Assembly (NCBI GenBank): GCA_016716405.1
Contig: JADJWK010000004.1
Coordinates: 186,001-250,000 of the forward strand
Length of the DNA stretch: 64,000 nt
Direction: 5' to 3'
Origin: Candidatus Melainabacteria bacterium
GTDB lineage: Bacteria; Cyanobacteriota; Vampirovibrionia; Obscuribacterales; Obscuribacteraceae
Position numbers and translations under genes: made by a program. Shown here in pieces: positions 48,956-56,791 of the stretch. The number at the start of each line of letters is the position of its first letter. Within the stretch, counting starts at the first letter, position 1. The notes beneath the pieces were generated by a model that saw nothing but the letters and a program-made list of their open reading frames with translations, was not told where the DNA came from and searched no databases.

Positions 48956-49390
48956 CTATTCTTCTGTTATACCTGAATTATCGCCCCGGTCGACAATCCT
49001 GCAATTTACCTTCTCGGGCTCGAGATAAGCCCTCATAGCCTCGTCGAAACGCGAGGGAACGCAATCGTAACCGCAAGTGAAGATATCGACGAAGCAGGAG
49101 CTGTGCTCGGGATAAGTATGAATACTGGCGTGGCTCTCAGCCAGGACATAGACGCAGGTCATGCCCCCACCCTCGAACACATGCGTGCTGCGGTCCATTA
49201 CAGCCGCCCCGGAAGCTGCGATTGCCCCGGTCATGGCTCTTTCGATTCCTTCGTAGTCGAGAAGACGCTCCCGCCGGCAATTAACATAGCTGGCAAGCAG
49301 GTGGATACCGCCGAAAACGAACTCTCTTTCGTTTGATCCGGCTTTGGTCGCCGTTTGCGGCTCGTTGAGGGTGGCTTTGGGCTCGATCAT
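48956..49390 (-). CDS. speH: S-adenosylmethionine decarboxylase proenzyme (class 1B)
   Basis: 144 aa; the class 1B core is about 120 aa, with a 20-residue N-terminal extension. The self-cleavage site is E85-S86-HASIH, where S86 becomes the pyruvoyl cofactor. H70 and the catalytic C106 (FTCG) are present, as is the FVFGGIHLLASYVNC N-terminal strand. The enzyme makes decarboxylated AdoMet for spermidine synthesis. GGAG lies 5 nt before the ATG. Divergent from the double Usp gene at 49503; no spermidine synthase is in the window. Confidence 0.94.
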   Translation of the reverse strand: MIEPKATLNEPQTATKAGSNEREFVFGGIHLLASYVNCRRERLLDYEGIERAMTGAIAASGAAVMDRSTHVFEGGGMTCVYVLAESHASIHTYPEHSSCFVDIFTCGYDCVPSRFDEAMRAYLEPEKVNCRIVDRGDNSGITEE

Positions 49391-49502
49391 ATTTGCTCCG
49401 GTTTACTCATTCTATATTCTCGAGCAGGTATTCTTCATCCCGGTGCCAAAATCATTCATAATTGACCTGTTATCCTCAGAGATCCCCCAGAGGAACCCTG
49501 AA

Positions 49503-50549
49503 TTGAAAATCCTTCTGCCGCTAGACAGCTCCGACTATTCGCGGGCAGCCTTCGAGACCATTGCAGGCGCCACCTGGCTGGGAGCCTCCGAGATCCTCCT
49601 GGTCACCGTAGTGCGTGCCATCGAGCCCCTGATGCCTTTCGCCATCGACGAGAAAGCCGTTGCCCGGGAGCAGGAAGTCCTCAACGAGAAGTCCGACTGG
49701 CTAATGGGGCTGGCTGACAATCTGCGCAAAGCTCTGCCGGGCTGCCGGATCAACTTTCGCGTCAAGTTCGGTGATGTCAGGGAAGCTCTCATCGACACCG
49801 CCGTCGACGAGGATTTCGATCTGGTGATCATGGGCTCCCACGGCAGAGGCTCGGTGGAGCGTATTTTCGTGGGCAGCGTCGCCCAGGCAGTACTCGAGCA
49901 TGCACCGGCAGCGGTGCTGATTATCAAGGTCAGAGAATCAGGCAGGCGCACCGGCATCTCGAAATTCAAGCGCATACTGGTCCCTTATGACGGCTCCATC
50001 TATTCCGGCGACACTATATCCTGGCTTGCCAATCGTACATGGACACCGGGCACGCGCTTCCATCTGGTGATGTCGATTCCGGAGTTCGAGGAAGTGGAGA
50101 AGCGAGGCGTCAGCAGGGGTGAAGCCGAGCTGTTGAAAGATCAGTGGCACCACATCAAAGAGCGCGCTTTCGAGATTCTCGAGGAAGCCGCCCTCAAGCT
50201 CGGCAAGCGCTGCGGCAATGAGAATGTCAGTGTCGACGCCGTCCCCGGAGAGCCGCAAAGAGCCCTGCTCCAGGCTGCCAGTAAATTCAAAGCGGATCTT
50301 ATCGCCTGCGGCTCTCACGGGCGCTCGGGACTTTCGCGACTGCTCATCGGCAGCGTCTCCATGCACCTGGTCAATAATGCGCCCTGCCCGGTCCTTGTGA
50401 TCAAGCGCCTGGCAGGCAGCGAGATAAGCGCCCACACGCATCAGGAGACCGCGCACCATGAAAGCGCCACCGAGCCGGTATCCTCCGAGCCCGTGCAGGA
50501 CAAACGCAAAGCCGTATCTGACACCCGTCCGCCCTTCACGATGATGTAG
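49503..50549 (+). CDS. Tandem-domain universal stress protein
   Basis: 348 aa from the TTG at 49503, with AGAGGA 8 nt upstream; the Usp strand starts directly (LKILLPLDSSDYSRAA). Domain 1 ends with GSHGRGSVERIFVGSVAQAV, domain 2 (about 157-305) with GSHGRSGLSRLLIGSVSMHL; both ATP loops look complete. A 45-residue tail, rich in His, Glu and Pro, follows. The downstream membrane nuclease-like gene begins 2 nt after the stop. Confidence 0.93.
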   Translation: MKILLPLDSSDYSRAAFETIAGATWLGASEILLVTVVRAIEPLMPFAIDEKAVAREQEVLNEKSDWLMGLADNLRKALPGCRINFRVKFGDVREALIDTAVDEDFDLVIMGSHGRGSVERIFVGSVAQAVLEHAPAAVLIIKVRESGRRTGISKFKRILVPYDGSIYSGDTISWLANRTWTPGTRFHLVMSIPEFEEVEKRGVSRGEAELLKDQWHHIKERAFEILEEAALKLGKRCGNENVSVDAVPGEPQRALLQAASKFKADLIACGSHGRSGLSRLLIGSVSMHLVNNAPCPVLVIKRLAGSEISAHTHQETAHHESATEPVSSEPVQDKRKAVSDTRPPFTMM

Positions 50550-50551
50550 CC

Positions 50552-51535
50552 GTGGCGAAAGACGCTGAAAGTACTGGAGGAAACAGTGCCAAGGTCAATA
50601 ATCCCACGGTAAATATTGCGGCAGCACTTATCTCGGCTCTGCTCATCTCATTTACCGGTCTTAGCTTTTTCGGACAGTTTTTCATCGCTTTCGAGCTTCT
50701 CAGTCATTTCGCTTTCCAGTTTGCCCTGGGGCTTCTTCCTTTCACCGTCTATTACCTGAAGACGAAGAAGTACGCTCCGGCAGGCTTCTGCGCCGCCGCC
50801 CTGACTGCCAATCTCATCCATATGGCGCCGCTATTCATACCGGTGACGACATCTCCGGGACCGGCAGATCTGAAAGTCCTGCAGTACAACATCAACAGCC
50901 ACAACCGCGCTCTTCCCGGTCTTGTCGCCTTCATCGAGGCAGTGGATGCCGACATCGTCTGCCTGGAGGAAGTCAGGCCCGAGACGGACGAATATCTGCG
51001 AGCCAATATTCCCGGGTCTTTCACCACCAGGATCTCAGTCCCCCGCAGGGACAACTTCGGCATAGCCGTATATAGCAAACTGCCCTTCGACAAGCTCGAA
51101 GCGGTCTCTCTCAGCAAGGCCGAGATTCCCAGCATCAAAGGAAGTTTCGAAATCGCAGGAAAGAAAGCACACCTGATCTGCACCCATCCCCTGCCCCCGA
51201 TCGATACGGCTGTATTCGACTTCCGCAACGAGCAGCTAGCCAGGCTGGCTGAGCTGGTAAACACCTTAGATGGTCCTGTAGTTCTTGCCGGAGATCTCAA
51301 TGCTACTCCGTACTCTTTCTACTTCCAGAAATTGCTGAGCGAGACGGGCTTGCATGACTCGGGGCGGGGCCGGGGACTGAGACCAACATGGCCAGCCGGA
51401 TTGCCTGTTTTCGATATTCCTATCGATCATATTCTGGTGAAAGGAGGACTGATTACCGTCTCCCGTGAGGTCCTCGATGGAACAGGCTCGGATCACAGGG
51501 CCGTGCTCGGTTCTTTCAAGCTCGAAATTGAGTAA
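50552..51535 (+). CDS. Membrane-anchored endonuclease/exonuclease/phosphatase-family protein
   Basis: 327 aa, GTG start 2 nt after the Usp stop. Three transmembrane helices (about 20-100: AALISALLISFTGLSFFG, LLSHFAFQFALGLLPF, APAGFCAAALTANLI). The EEP domain (about 105-325) is external by topology: VLQYNINSHN, DIVCLEEV (metal-binding Glu), CTHPLPP, GDLNATP, PIDHILV and GSDHRAV (catalytic Asp-His). It should be a Mg2+-dependent phosphodiesterase or phosphatase acting on the outer face; the substrate is not deducible. EEP proteins of this layout are common in bacteria. Confidence 0.9.
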   Translation: MAKDAESTGGNSAKVNNPTVNIAAALISALLISFTGLSFFGQFFIAFELLSHFAFQFALGLLPFTVYYLKTKKYAPAGFCAAALTANLIHMAPLFIPVTTSPGPADLKVLQYNINSHNRALPGLVAFIEAVDADIVCLEEVRPETDEYLRANIPGSFTTRISVPRRDNFGIAVYSKLPFDKLEAVSLSKAEIPSIKGSFEIAGKKAHLICTHPLPPIDTAVFDFRNEQLARLAELVNTLDGPVVLAGDLNATPYSFYFQKLLSETGLHDSGRGRGLRPTWPAGLPVFDIPIDHILVKGGLITVSREVLDGTGSDHRAVLGSFKLEIE

Positions 51536-51553
51536 TCGCCCGATTCATCCCCA

Positions 51554-52240
51554 TCACTCCCAGTTGAGAGTCCAGTCGTAGAACCGCTCGTATTGCTCAA
51601 GGGGAATCTCCATCTGCCCTTCGAACTCGAAGGTCGGGCTGCCGTGATTGACGCTGGGCGGTGCCAGCTTGAATTCGGTGGCGGGAACGACGGCATCCTG
51701 AATCAGATTGGCTCCCTGGTCTCGAAAGCCTAGCTTGAATACCGAGAATTGCCGGAGAAAAAGCTGCATATTGGCAGGCGGTCCCATGATCGCCACACGC
51801 ACGTGCAGGAGCCCGTCGGCCCAGGCGGTCTTGCAATAAGCGTCCAGACCGATGGGGATGATCGAGACCGGCGCATAGTTCTTGATCACCGCAGCATTAT
51901 CGAGCCGCTGCCTGCCGTACTGAGCCACCGCCTGGCTCGATGGTCCACTCTGAGAGCCGCTCGGTTTGCGCTTCTGAAGATAAGTCCCCCGCTCGAAAGC
52001 TGGAGCGCTCCGGTGCACAGCGGGCGCGGGCTCCGGCTCGGGCTCGGTTCTCTGCCGCGCTGCCGTCCCTTGTTCGGGAGATGATCCGGAATCCTCCGGC
52101 TGTGGGCGATTGCTCAACACGACCCCTGCTTTCGGCGGGGTCTCCTGCTCCTGAGTCTTTTCGGAGCAGGCGCCCAGACTCATGCAGGTGACTACAAGAA
52201 CTGGTAAAAGAGATAGTTTGCTGGCGATTCTGTTGGTCAT
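51554..52240 (-). CDS. Lipoprotein of unknown function
   Basis: 228 aa from the ATG at 52240. A lipobox ends the signal peptide (LVVTCMSLGAC25). A Pro/Glu/Ser-rich spacer (about 27-110) precedes a globular C-terminal domain (about 115-228: YAPVSIIPIGLDAYCKTAWA, MGPPANMQLFLRQFSVFKLG, FEFEGQMEIPLEQYERFYDW). No family recognised. Its ATG overlaps the start codon of the divergent glycosyltransferase. A good promoter (TTGACC-17-AATAAT) places the transcription start about 3 nt from the ATG. Confidence 0.82.
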   Translation of the reverse strand: MTNRIASKLSLLPVLVVTCMSLGACSEKTQEQETPPKAGVVLSNRPQPEDSGSSPEQGTAARQRTEPEPEPAPAVHRSAPAFERGTYLQKRKPSGSQSGPSSQAVAQYGRQRLDNAAVIKNYAPVSIIPIGLDAYCKTAWADGLLHVRVAIMGPPANMQLFLRQFSVFKLGFRDQGANLIQDAVVPATEFKLAPPSVNHGSPTFEFEGQMEIPLEQYERFYDWTLNWE

Positions 52241-52919
52241 GATCACCGTTATTATTCCTACAAGAAACGAAGCGGTCAACCTGGAGCGGCTTCTTGCCTG
52301 TCTCGGGCGAAGCTCCGTAGAGCGGGAGATTATCGTGGTGGATGCCAGCGACGACGAATCCACCAGGCGGATAGCCGAAGCAGCAGGCATAGCATGCCTT
52401 TCCAGCGCTCCCGGGAGGGGCGGGCAGCTTGCCGCAGGAGCCCGAGAAAGCCGCGGCGATATCCTCTTTCTCCTCCATGCCGATACCGTATTCGAAGACG
52501 ATCCCCTGGCGTCCATCGAGAGCCGTTTGAAAAACGACCTCAGCATTGCCGGAGGCAATTTCGCCCTGCGCTTCGACGGCAGCCGCCCCTTCGACCGGTT
52601 TGCCGAATGGCTTTGCCGGGCGGCTCGGCCATTCGGCGTCTATTACGGGGACTCGGGAATTTTCGTCCGCAAAGAGGCTTATGAGCGGCTGGGCGGGATC
52701 AAGCCCCTGCCGATCATGGAGGACTACGACTTCGTCAGGCGTCTGGAGCGCCGCTACCGGACTTGCCATATCACCGACATGAAGCTCACCACGTCGAGCC
52801 GAAAATTCCAGGGCAAAAGCCCGGTAGCGATAGTCTTCCTCTGGATCAGAATGCATGTTCTCTTCGCCCTGGGCTCGAGTCCGGAGCGCCTCAGGCGAGC
52901 CTATTATGGTGATACTTGA
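52239..52919 (+). CDS. Family 2 glycosyltransferase (TIGR04283-like)
   Basis: 226 aa from the ATG at 52239, which gives the normal N-terminus MITVIIPTRNEAVNLERLLA. GT-A features: EIIVVDASDDEST, APGRGGQLAAGARESRGD, FLLHADTVFEDD (the DxD-like HADT), then GGNFALRFDGSRPFDRF, YYGDSGIFVRKEAYERLGG and MEDYDFVRRLERRY. This pattern is that of the small transferase-2 family often called rSAM/selenodomain-associated. The sugar donor and acceptor are unknown. No ribosome site is seen; an upstream in-frame ATG at 52182 is the alternative. Confidence 0.88.
   Translation: MITVIIPTRNEAVNLERLLACLGRSSVEREIIVVDASDDESTRRIAEAAGIACLSSAPGRGGQLAAGARESRGDILFLLHADTVFEDDPLASIESRLKNDLSIAGGNFALRFDGSRPFDRFAEWLCRAARPFGVYYGDSGIFVRKEAYERLGGIKPLPIMEDYDFVRRLERRYRTCHITDMKLTTSSRKFQGKSPVAIVFLWIRMHVLFALGSSPERLRRAYYGDT
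52251..52279 (-). promoter_or_regulatory. Sigma-70-type promoter of the lipoprotein gene
   Basis: On the minus strand -35 TTGACC (52279-52274), 17-nt spacer, -10 AATAAT (52256-52251), each 5/6 to consensus. Ten nt separate the -10 from the ATG at 52240, so the leader is about 3 nt. The promoter lies inside the glycosyltransferase coding region. Confidence 0.6.
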
Positions 52920-52954
52920 TTCGGTATCACAGCCCGGCGGCGCCAGGCCGGAAA

Positions 52955-52963
52955 TGCTATACT
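52955..52963 (+). promoter_or_regulatory. Extended -10 placed for a leaderless mRNA
   Basis: TGCTATACT (TGn plus 5/6 -10) with 6 nt before the ATG at 52970 and no ribosome site. Confidence 0.55.
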
Positions 52964-52969
52964 CTTGAA

Positions 52970-53488
52970 ATGATTGGAAGTGCAAAAAAGTCTCTCTCAA
53001 TTGCCTTGCTGAGCGCAAGCCTCGTGTTGCTTGCCGGCCAAGCCCCGGATGCCCGGGCCCAGGTAGAAGAATCCACCAGCACCAAGATCGCGCCCGCCAT
53101 CACCGCTTACAAGGCAGGCGAGTATGAGAAGGCGCTCCTGTTCATCAAGGGTCTCGACATTGAGACAGCCAGCCAGCCGCTCACTCATTATTACAGCGCC
53201 CTCTGCCTCCAGCAGCTCAAGCAGAATATCGCTGCCTACAACGAATACAACTATGTCTATATGACCACCCGGAACAGGGAGCTCAAATACAGAGCTTTCC
53301 AGGGTCTGAAGAGCCTGAAGCCGCCGGGTTATAAGCCGCCCAAGTGGCCCAGGCCGAAAGTGGTCAAGCACGGGAGCCAGGACAATGTCTGGATCAAGCC
53401 CAAGGCGGGCTACGGCAAATCGGGTCCCGCCGCGACAGCCACCAAGGAAGTGACTATAATTCCGACATCGTGCTCCCGGGGGCGATAG
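52970..53488 (+). CDS. Exported TPR-like protein
   Basis: 172 aa from the ATG at 52970. A signal peptide covers about 1-30 (LSIALLSASLVLLAGQAPDARA). One or two TPR-like helices follow (APAITAYKAGEYEKALLFIK; PLTHYYSALCLQQLKQNIAA), then a basic Pro-rich segment (PPGYKPPKWPRPKVVKHG) and a Lys-rich end. Function unknown. It lies upstream of the TadE-like genes, but a separate promoter starts between them. Confidence 0.8.
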   Translation: MIGSAKKSLSIALLSASLVLLAGQAPDARAQVEESTSTKIAPAITAYKAGEYEKALLFIKGLDIETASQPLTHYYSALCLQQLKQNIAAYNEYNYVYMTTRNRELKYRAFQGLKSLKPPGYKPPKWPRPKVVKHGSQDNVWIKPKAGYGKSGPAATATKEVTIIPTSCSRGR

Positions 53489-53505
53489 GGCTTCGTAGTA
53501 TTACC

Positions 53506-53535
53506 TTGACAAGGTTTAGAAAAATTACATATATT
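53506..53535 (+). promoter_or_regulatory. Sigma-70-type promoter of the TadE operon
   Basis: Perfect -35 TTGACA (53506-53511), 18-nt spacer, -10 TATATT (53530-53535, 5/6). The start would be about 53542, 29 nt before the ATG at 53571. This is the best-matching promoter seen in the window. Confidence 0.7.
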
Positions 53536-53570
53536 GATGTTTAAGCCAGTTGTGACTTAGTAGGCAAATC

Positions 53571-54038
53571 ATGCAAAGATTCGGGCGCTCGAGATCGATA
53601 AGAACGGTTGCCGGAAGTGCCATCACCGAGACCGGTCCGGCGCTTTTCATTCTCTTCATCATGATTCTCTTCCCGCTCATCGACCTGATGTATATGGGAC
53701 TTGCTTATGGCATCGTCTGGTATCTCAATTTCCTGGAAGTCCGCGAGCTGGCAGTCCGGGAGCCCGCCGACACCGCCGTTGTGCTCCAGGACCTGGACAA
53801 TCTCTTCGTTCAGCAGGGGCTCGGTAAATTCATCGGTCTGGCGATCAGCGACATCCAGCACCCTCTTCCCGGTCAGGCCACCCGAGCCGGCGACCCGCTC
53901 CTGGTAACATGTACTACTCAGGCACAGGTCGACCCCTTCCTGAGCCTGCCGTTTATCATGCCCGTGGCGGGAATAAACAGCCCTGTGACCTTCGAGGTTA
54001 GCTCGAGCCGGCTCCAGGAAGAGAACGGTCTGAACTAG
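53571..54038 (+). CDS. TadE-like pilus assembly protein
   Basis: 155 aa. The N-terminus has the TadE/TadG pattern: a short basic stretch (GRSRSIRTVAG), then SAITETGPALFILFIMILFPLIDLMYMGL, where the acidic residue in ITE and the following single transmembrane helix match pseudopilin-like proteins. The outside part carries a region around VTCTTQAQVDPFL. Family role: minor pseudopilin of the Flp/Tad secretion system in the inner membrane. The promoter is at 53506-53535. The next gene starts 14 nt downstream. Confidence 0.8.
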   Translation: MQRFGRSRSIRTVAGSAITETGPALFILFIMILFPLIDLMYMGLAYGIVWYLNFLEVRELAVREPADTAVVLQDLDNLFVQQGLGKFIGLAISDIQHPLPGQATRAGDPLLVTCTTQAQVDPFLSLPFIMPVAGINSPVTFEVSSSRLQEENGLN

Positions 54039-54051
54039 GATTTACCAGCAG

Positions 54052-54477
54052 ATGATCACTTTCAGAAGCAGACGAGCGAAAAGGGCAGCCAGCCTTGTAG
54101 AGGTGGTAGCCGGCCTGTTCATAATCATTCCGCTTTTTCTCTGCATGATCGACCTCTCCGCTGTGGTAATCGGTCAGATCGTCAATGATGCCCTGGCCAA
54201 GCGCGCAGCCCGGGCAGCAGCCCAGAAAGCCACCAGCGCCGAGGCCAACACCGCCGCCCAGTCCATCGTCAATGCTTATCAGGTCAACGGCATCGTCAGC
54301 CAGGCCAGTCTCATCAGCGTCACGTTCAATGCCGGAAACACCGGCAACGTAGTGGTGGAGACTCAGGTGCAGATCAATGTCCCGGCACCGATTCCATTCG
54401 TGCCCCTGCTCTCCAACGGCCGGAATATGAACGCCCGGGCTACCGAGCCAATCGTTATGCTTCCGGCAGGACCATGA
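54052..54477 (+). CDS. TadE/TadG-like minor pseudopilin
   Basis: 141 aa. Basic N-terminus (RSRRAKRAAS), then LVEVVAGLFIIIPLFLCMID as the transmembrane helix with the TadE-type E, and ALAKRAARAAAQKATSAEAN as the following amphipathic helix. The external part is beta-rich (ISVTFNAGNTGNVVVETQVQ). Same family as the gene just upstream. Its stop overlaps the next gene by 4 nt. No TadA/TadB/TadC or prepilin peptidase is in the window. Confidence 0.85.
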   Translation: MITFRSRRAKRAASLVEVVAGLFIIIPLFLCMIDLSAVVIGQIVNDALAKRAARAAAQKATSAEANTAAQSIVNAYQVNGIVSQASLISVTFNAGNTGNVVVETQVQINVPAPIPFVPLLSNGRNMNARATEPIVMLPAGP

Positions 54478-55025
54478 CAGGCAGGAGCAATGCTGGAGCG
54501 GAAATAATCGCCGCCTTCACCATCCTTGCTATTGCCGCCAGCGGTTGCTCGAGCACCAGCAGCGATGGCAAACCGGCCGCCACCAAACAGCAATCGCCCG
54601 GACCCGGGACCGAGCGCGCTGCCGGCAAGCAGCGAGATAAGGAAGTGACGGTGAAAACCAATACCAGACCGATCACAGTCGAAGGCGAAGTGATCGATGC
54701 CTGGTGCTATTGCTCCGGAGTGATGGGACCCGGGCGTGGAGCTGAGCACGAGAAATGCGCCAGGCTCTGCGTGGCTGGCGGCGTTAGCGCCGGCATCCTC
54801 ACCGATGACGGCACTGTCTATATCGCGGCCAAGCACCAGGCCTACAAAGGCTGCAACGGTCTGCTTTTGCCTTACGTGGCGAAGCGCGTGAGAGCCACAG
54901 GCTGGGTCGCCGAAAAAGGAGGCTGCAGGGTTTTGAAGATCAGCAAGGTGGAGCTGGCGGAAAAAGAAAGCTCCGGCAAAAATTCCGACAAACAACCGGA
55001 GCCTAGCGGCGCTGAGGAGCGGTGA
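54474..55025 (+). CDS. Cys-rich lipoprotein of the TadE operon
   Basis: 183 aa. The lipobox is AIAASGC (Cys near 22), followed by a Ser/Pro-rich spacer. A compact domain (about 60-165) then reads VEGEVIDAWCYCSG, HEKCARLCVAGGVSAGIL, DDGTVYIAAKHQAYKGCNGL and VRATGWVAEKGGCRVLKISK. The six Cys could form disulfides or a metal site. The beta pattern (GxVID..., VRATGWV) is that of a small OB-like exported domain found in many bacteria. Coupled to the TadE-like gene (ATGA). Its end overlaps the convergent TPR gene by 23 bp. Confidence 0.8.
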   Translation: MTGRSNAGAEIIAAFTILAIAASGCSSTSSDGKPAATKQQSPGPGTERAAGKQRDKEVTVKTNTRPITVEGEVIDAWCYCSGVMGPGRGAEHEKCARLCVAGGVSAGILTDDGTVYIAAKHQAYKGCNGLLLPYVAKRVRATGWVAEKGGCRVLKISKVELAEKESSGKNSDKQPEPSGAEER

Positions 55026-56292
55026 AAGAGAGCCAGGTATGCCAGATCTGGTCTTTGAATCGGGAAGCCAGGTCGTTGTCGTAGGTTTTCAGACGCCTGA
55101 CCAGGCGCATGAATCCGCCTTTGATCTCGGGATCATCCGGAGCCAGGCGGAAGGCTTCCTGATACAGATAGAAGGCCTTGCGATAATCCCTGGCCCATAG
55201 CTCTTCATCAAGGGCCCAGCGATATAGTCCCCTGCTCAACAACTGATTGGGAGAGCCCGCAGGGGCTTCCACCCCGAGCCTGTATTGCTCCACCGCCCGA
55301 GAGTATTTGCGCACCCGGTCGAAAACATCCCCCATGGCAAAACGAAAGAAGCGCTCGTGGCTGCCGTCAGGCATAGCCCGGGCACACTCCGCCACGGCTT
55401 CGTCCACCGCCTCTTCGGACACATTGGGAATGATGGAGACCAGCAGGTCTTTGGCTTCCTGATTGGCTTTCTTGCTTCTCTTCCGGCAGACCAGGCTGAG
55501 AAGGGCCGGGGGAAGTGAGTCCTGATAACGCTTGAGCTCATAAAGGGACTGACCGGCAAGATAAGCAGCATCATAGAGACACGGGCTGGCTTTGAAAGCG
55601 CGCTGAAAGGAGGCAGCGGCTTCCTGCTTCCGGCCCATGGCTTTGAGGACCTTGCCTTCGACTGTGTTGGCGCGCACATCGGCGGGGCTGCGTTTGAGGT
55701 CCACCTGTACAGCCTCGAGAGCATCTTTGAGGCGCCCCTGGGAAAGACGAAGATCGGCAAGAGAAGATCCAACGCCCAGAGAGCGTTGAGGAGCCCTGTA
55801 AGCGACCTCGTAGATCCGCTCGGCGTCCTGAAGGCGACCGTATCTTTCGAGCACCATGCCAATCTTGAGAAGCCGTTGGCCGTCACTGGCAGAAATCTTG
55901 AGAGCCCTGGTCAGATAGTTCTCGATCAGATCGCTATCCCTGATCCTGAGCCCGAGATGGAAGAGCTGGAAGATCGCCGGGTAATAGTCGTTATCCAGCT
56001 CCACGGCTTTCTCGTATTGCTCTATGGCCAGGTTCTCGTAGCCCTGACGCTCCAGGAGCCTGCCCATCAGGTAACGGAGAAGCGGCACTTGAGGCTCCTT
56101 CGCGATAAGCACCGAGAGCCTCTCGATGATCTCGTTGTCGATTTTTACGGTCTCGATTTTGTGATCGAGCTCATGGACGAATTGCTGGTCCGCCGGACTC
56201 GCCGCCTGCACCGGAGCGCCGGTCACCAGGACGAAAACCGCGGCCAGCTCAGCCGCAAGAATGATCCGTCTGGAAAGGCGCCTGTTCGTCAC
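55003..56292 (-). CDS. Exported TPR protein
   Basis: 429 aa, GTG start. A signal peptide covers about 8-30 (RIILAAELAAVFVLVTGAPV). The rest is TPR repeats: LRYLMGRLLERQGYENLAIE, YPAIFQLFHLGLRIRDSDLI, LKIGMVLERYGRLQDAERIY, GRKQEAAASFQRAFKASPCL, YRKAFYLYQEAFRLAPDDPE. About nine or ten repeats in all. It should be a periplasmic scaffold. It may act with the TadE/TadG-like proteins around it (TPR proteins such as TadD occur in Tad systems). Confidence 0.85.
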   Translation of the reverse strand: MTNRRLSRRIILAAELAAVFVLVTGAPVQAASPADQQFVHELDHKIETVKIDNEIIERLSVLIAKEPQVPLLRYLMGRLLERQGYENLAIEQYEKAVELDNDYYPAIFQLFHLGLRIRDSDLIENYLTRALKISASDGQRLLKIGMVLERYGRLQDAERIYEVAYRAPQRSLGVGSSLADLRLSQGRLKDALEAVQVDLKRSPADVRANTVEGKVLKAMGRKQEAAASFQRAFKASPCLYDAAYLAGQSLYELKRYQDSLPPALLSLVCRKRSKKANQEAKDLLVSIIPNVSEEAVDEAVAECARAMPDGSHERFFRFAMGDVFDRVRKYSRAVEQYRLGVEAPAGSPNQLLSRGLYRWALDEELWARDYRKAFYLYQEAFRLAPDDPEIKGGFMRLVRRLKTYDNDLASRFKDQIWHTWLSFTAPQRR

Positions 56293-56308
56293 GATCCTGT
56301 CTATCTGG

Positions 56309-56758
56309 CTAGCGGAAGAGCTTGTAGCTGATCTTGATCTCGGACTTGAAACCCTTCTGCTTTGTCGACGAAACCCTGACCACCACCCCGTTGTGCCCTT
56401 TCTGTCCCTTGATCGAGTCCTTTACGGAAGTAGTCGTCCAGGAGTTTGCCTTCAGGGAATCCTCGTACCACTGGGAGACCACGTCCGCAGAGTCCTTGCT
56501 CAGGTAGCGCATGGTGATTGCCGGTCCACCGGCCTTATTGGGATACATCAAGCCGCCGACGAACTGGGTCTGACCTCCATATTTAGGCAGATCCGGCAAG
56601 TCCATGGGCTTCTTGAGCAGTTGCCAGGCACCATCGCCGACACCACCATGATCGGCCCGCTGAGCGATCAGCACCGGCCTGTCGGAAGCCATGGCGCTCC
56701 CTATCGAAAGGATGAGCAGCAGTGACAGACCTGTCAACCAAGTTTCGCGCGTTCGCAT
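56309..56758 (-). CDS. Exported protein of unknown function
   Basis: 149 aa. A signal peptide covers about 1-25 (GLSLLLILSIGSAMASDR). The mature domain reads LPKYGGQTQFVGGLMYPNKA, ITMRYLSKDSADVVSQWYED, SLKANSW and a final VVRVSSTKQKGFKSEIKISY strand. This resembles small periplasmic domains in which a two-residue 'Y' pattern follows a helix with V--WY---L---W. No family named. It lies 16 nt upstream of the TPR gene and 33 nt downstream of the TadG-like gene on the same strand. Confidence 0.72.
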   Translation of the reverse strand: MRTRETWLTGLSLLLILSIGSAMASDRPVLIAQRADHGGVGDGAWQLLKKPMDLPDLPKYGGQTQFVGGLMYPNKAGGPAITMRYLSKDSADVVSQWYEDSLKANSWTTTSVKDSIKGQKGHNGVVVRVSSTKQKGFKSEIKISYKLFR

Positions 56759-56791
56759 AAGAATAATTTGCCCCTGTGTCCTGCTATAAAT

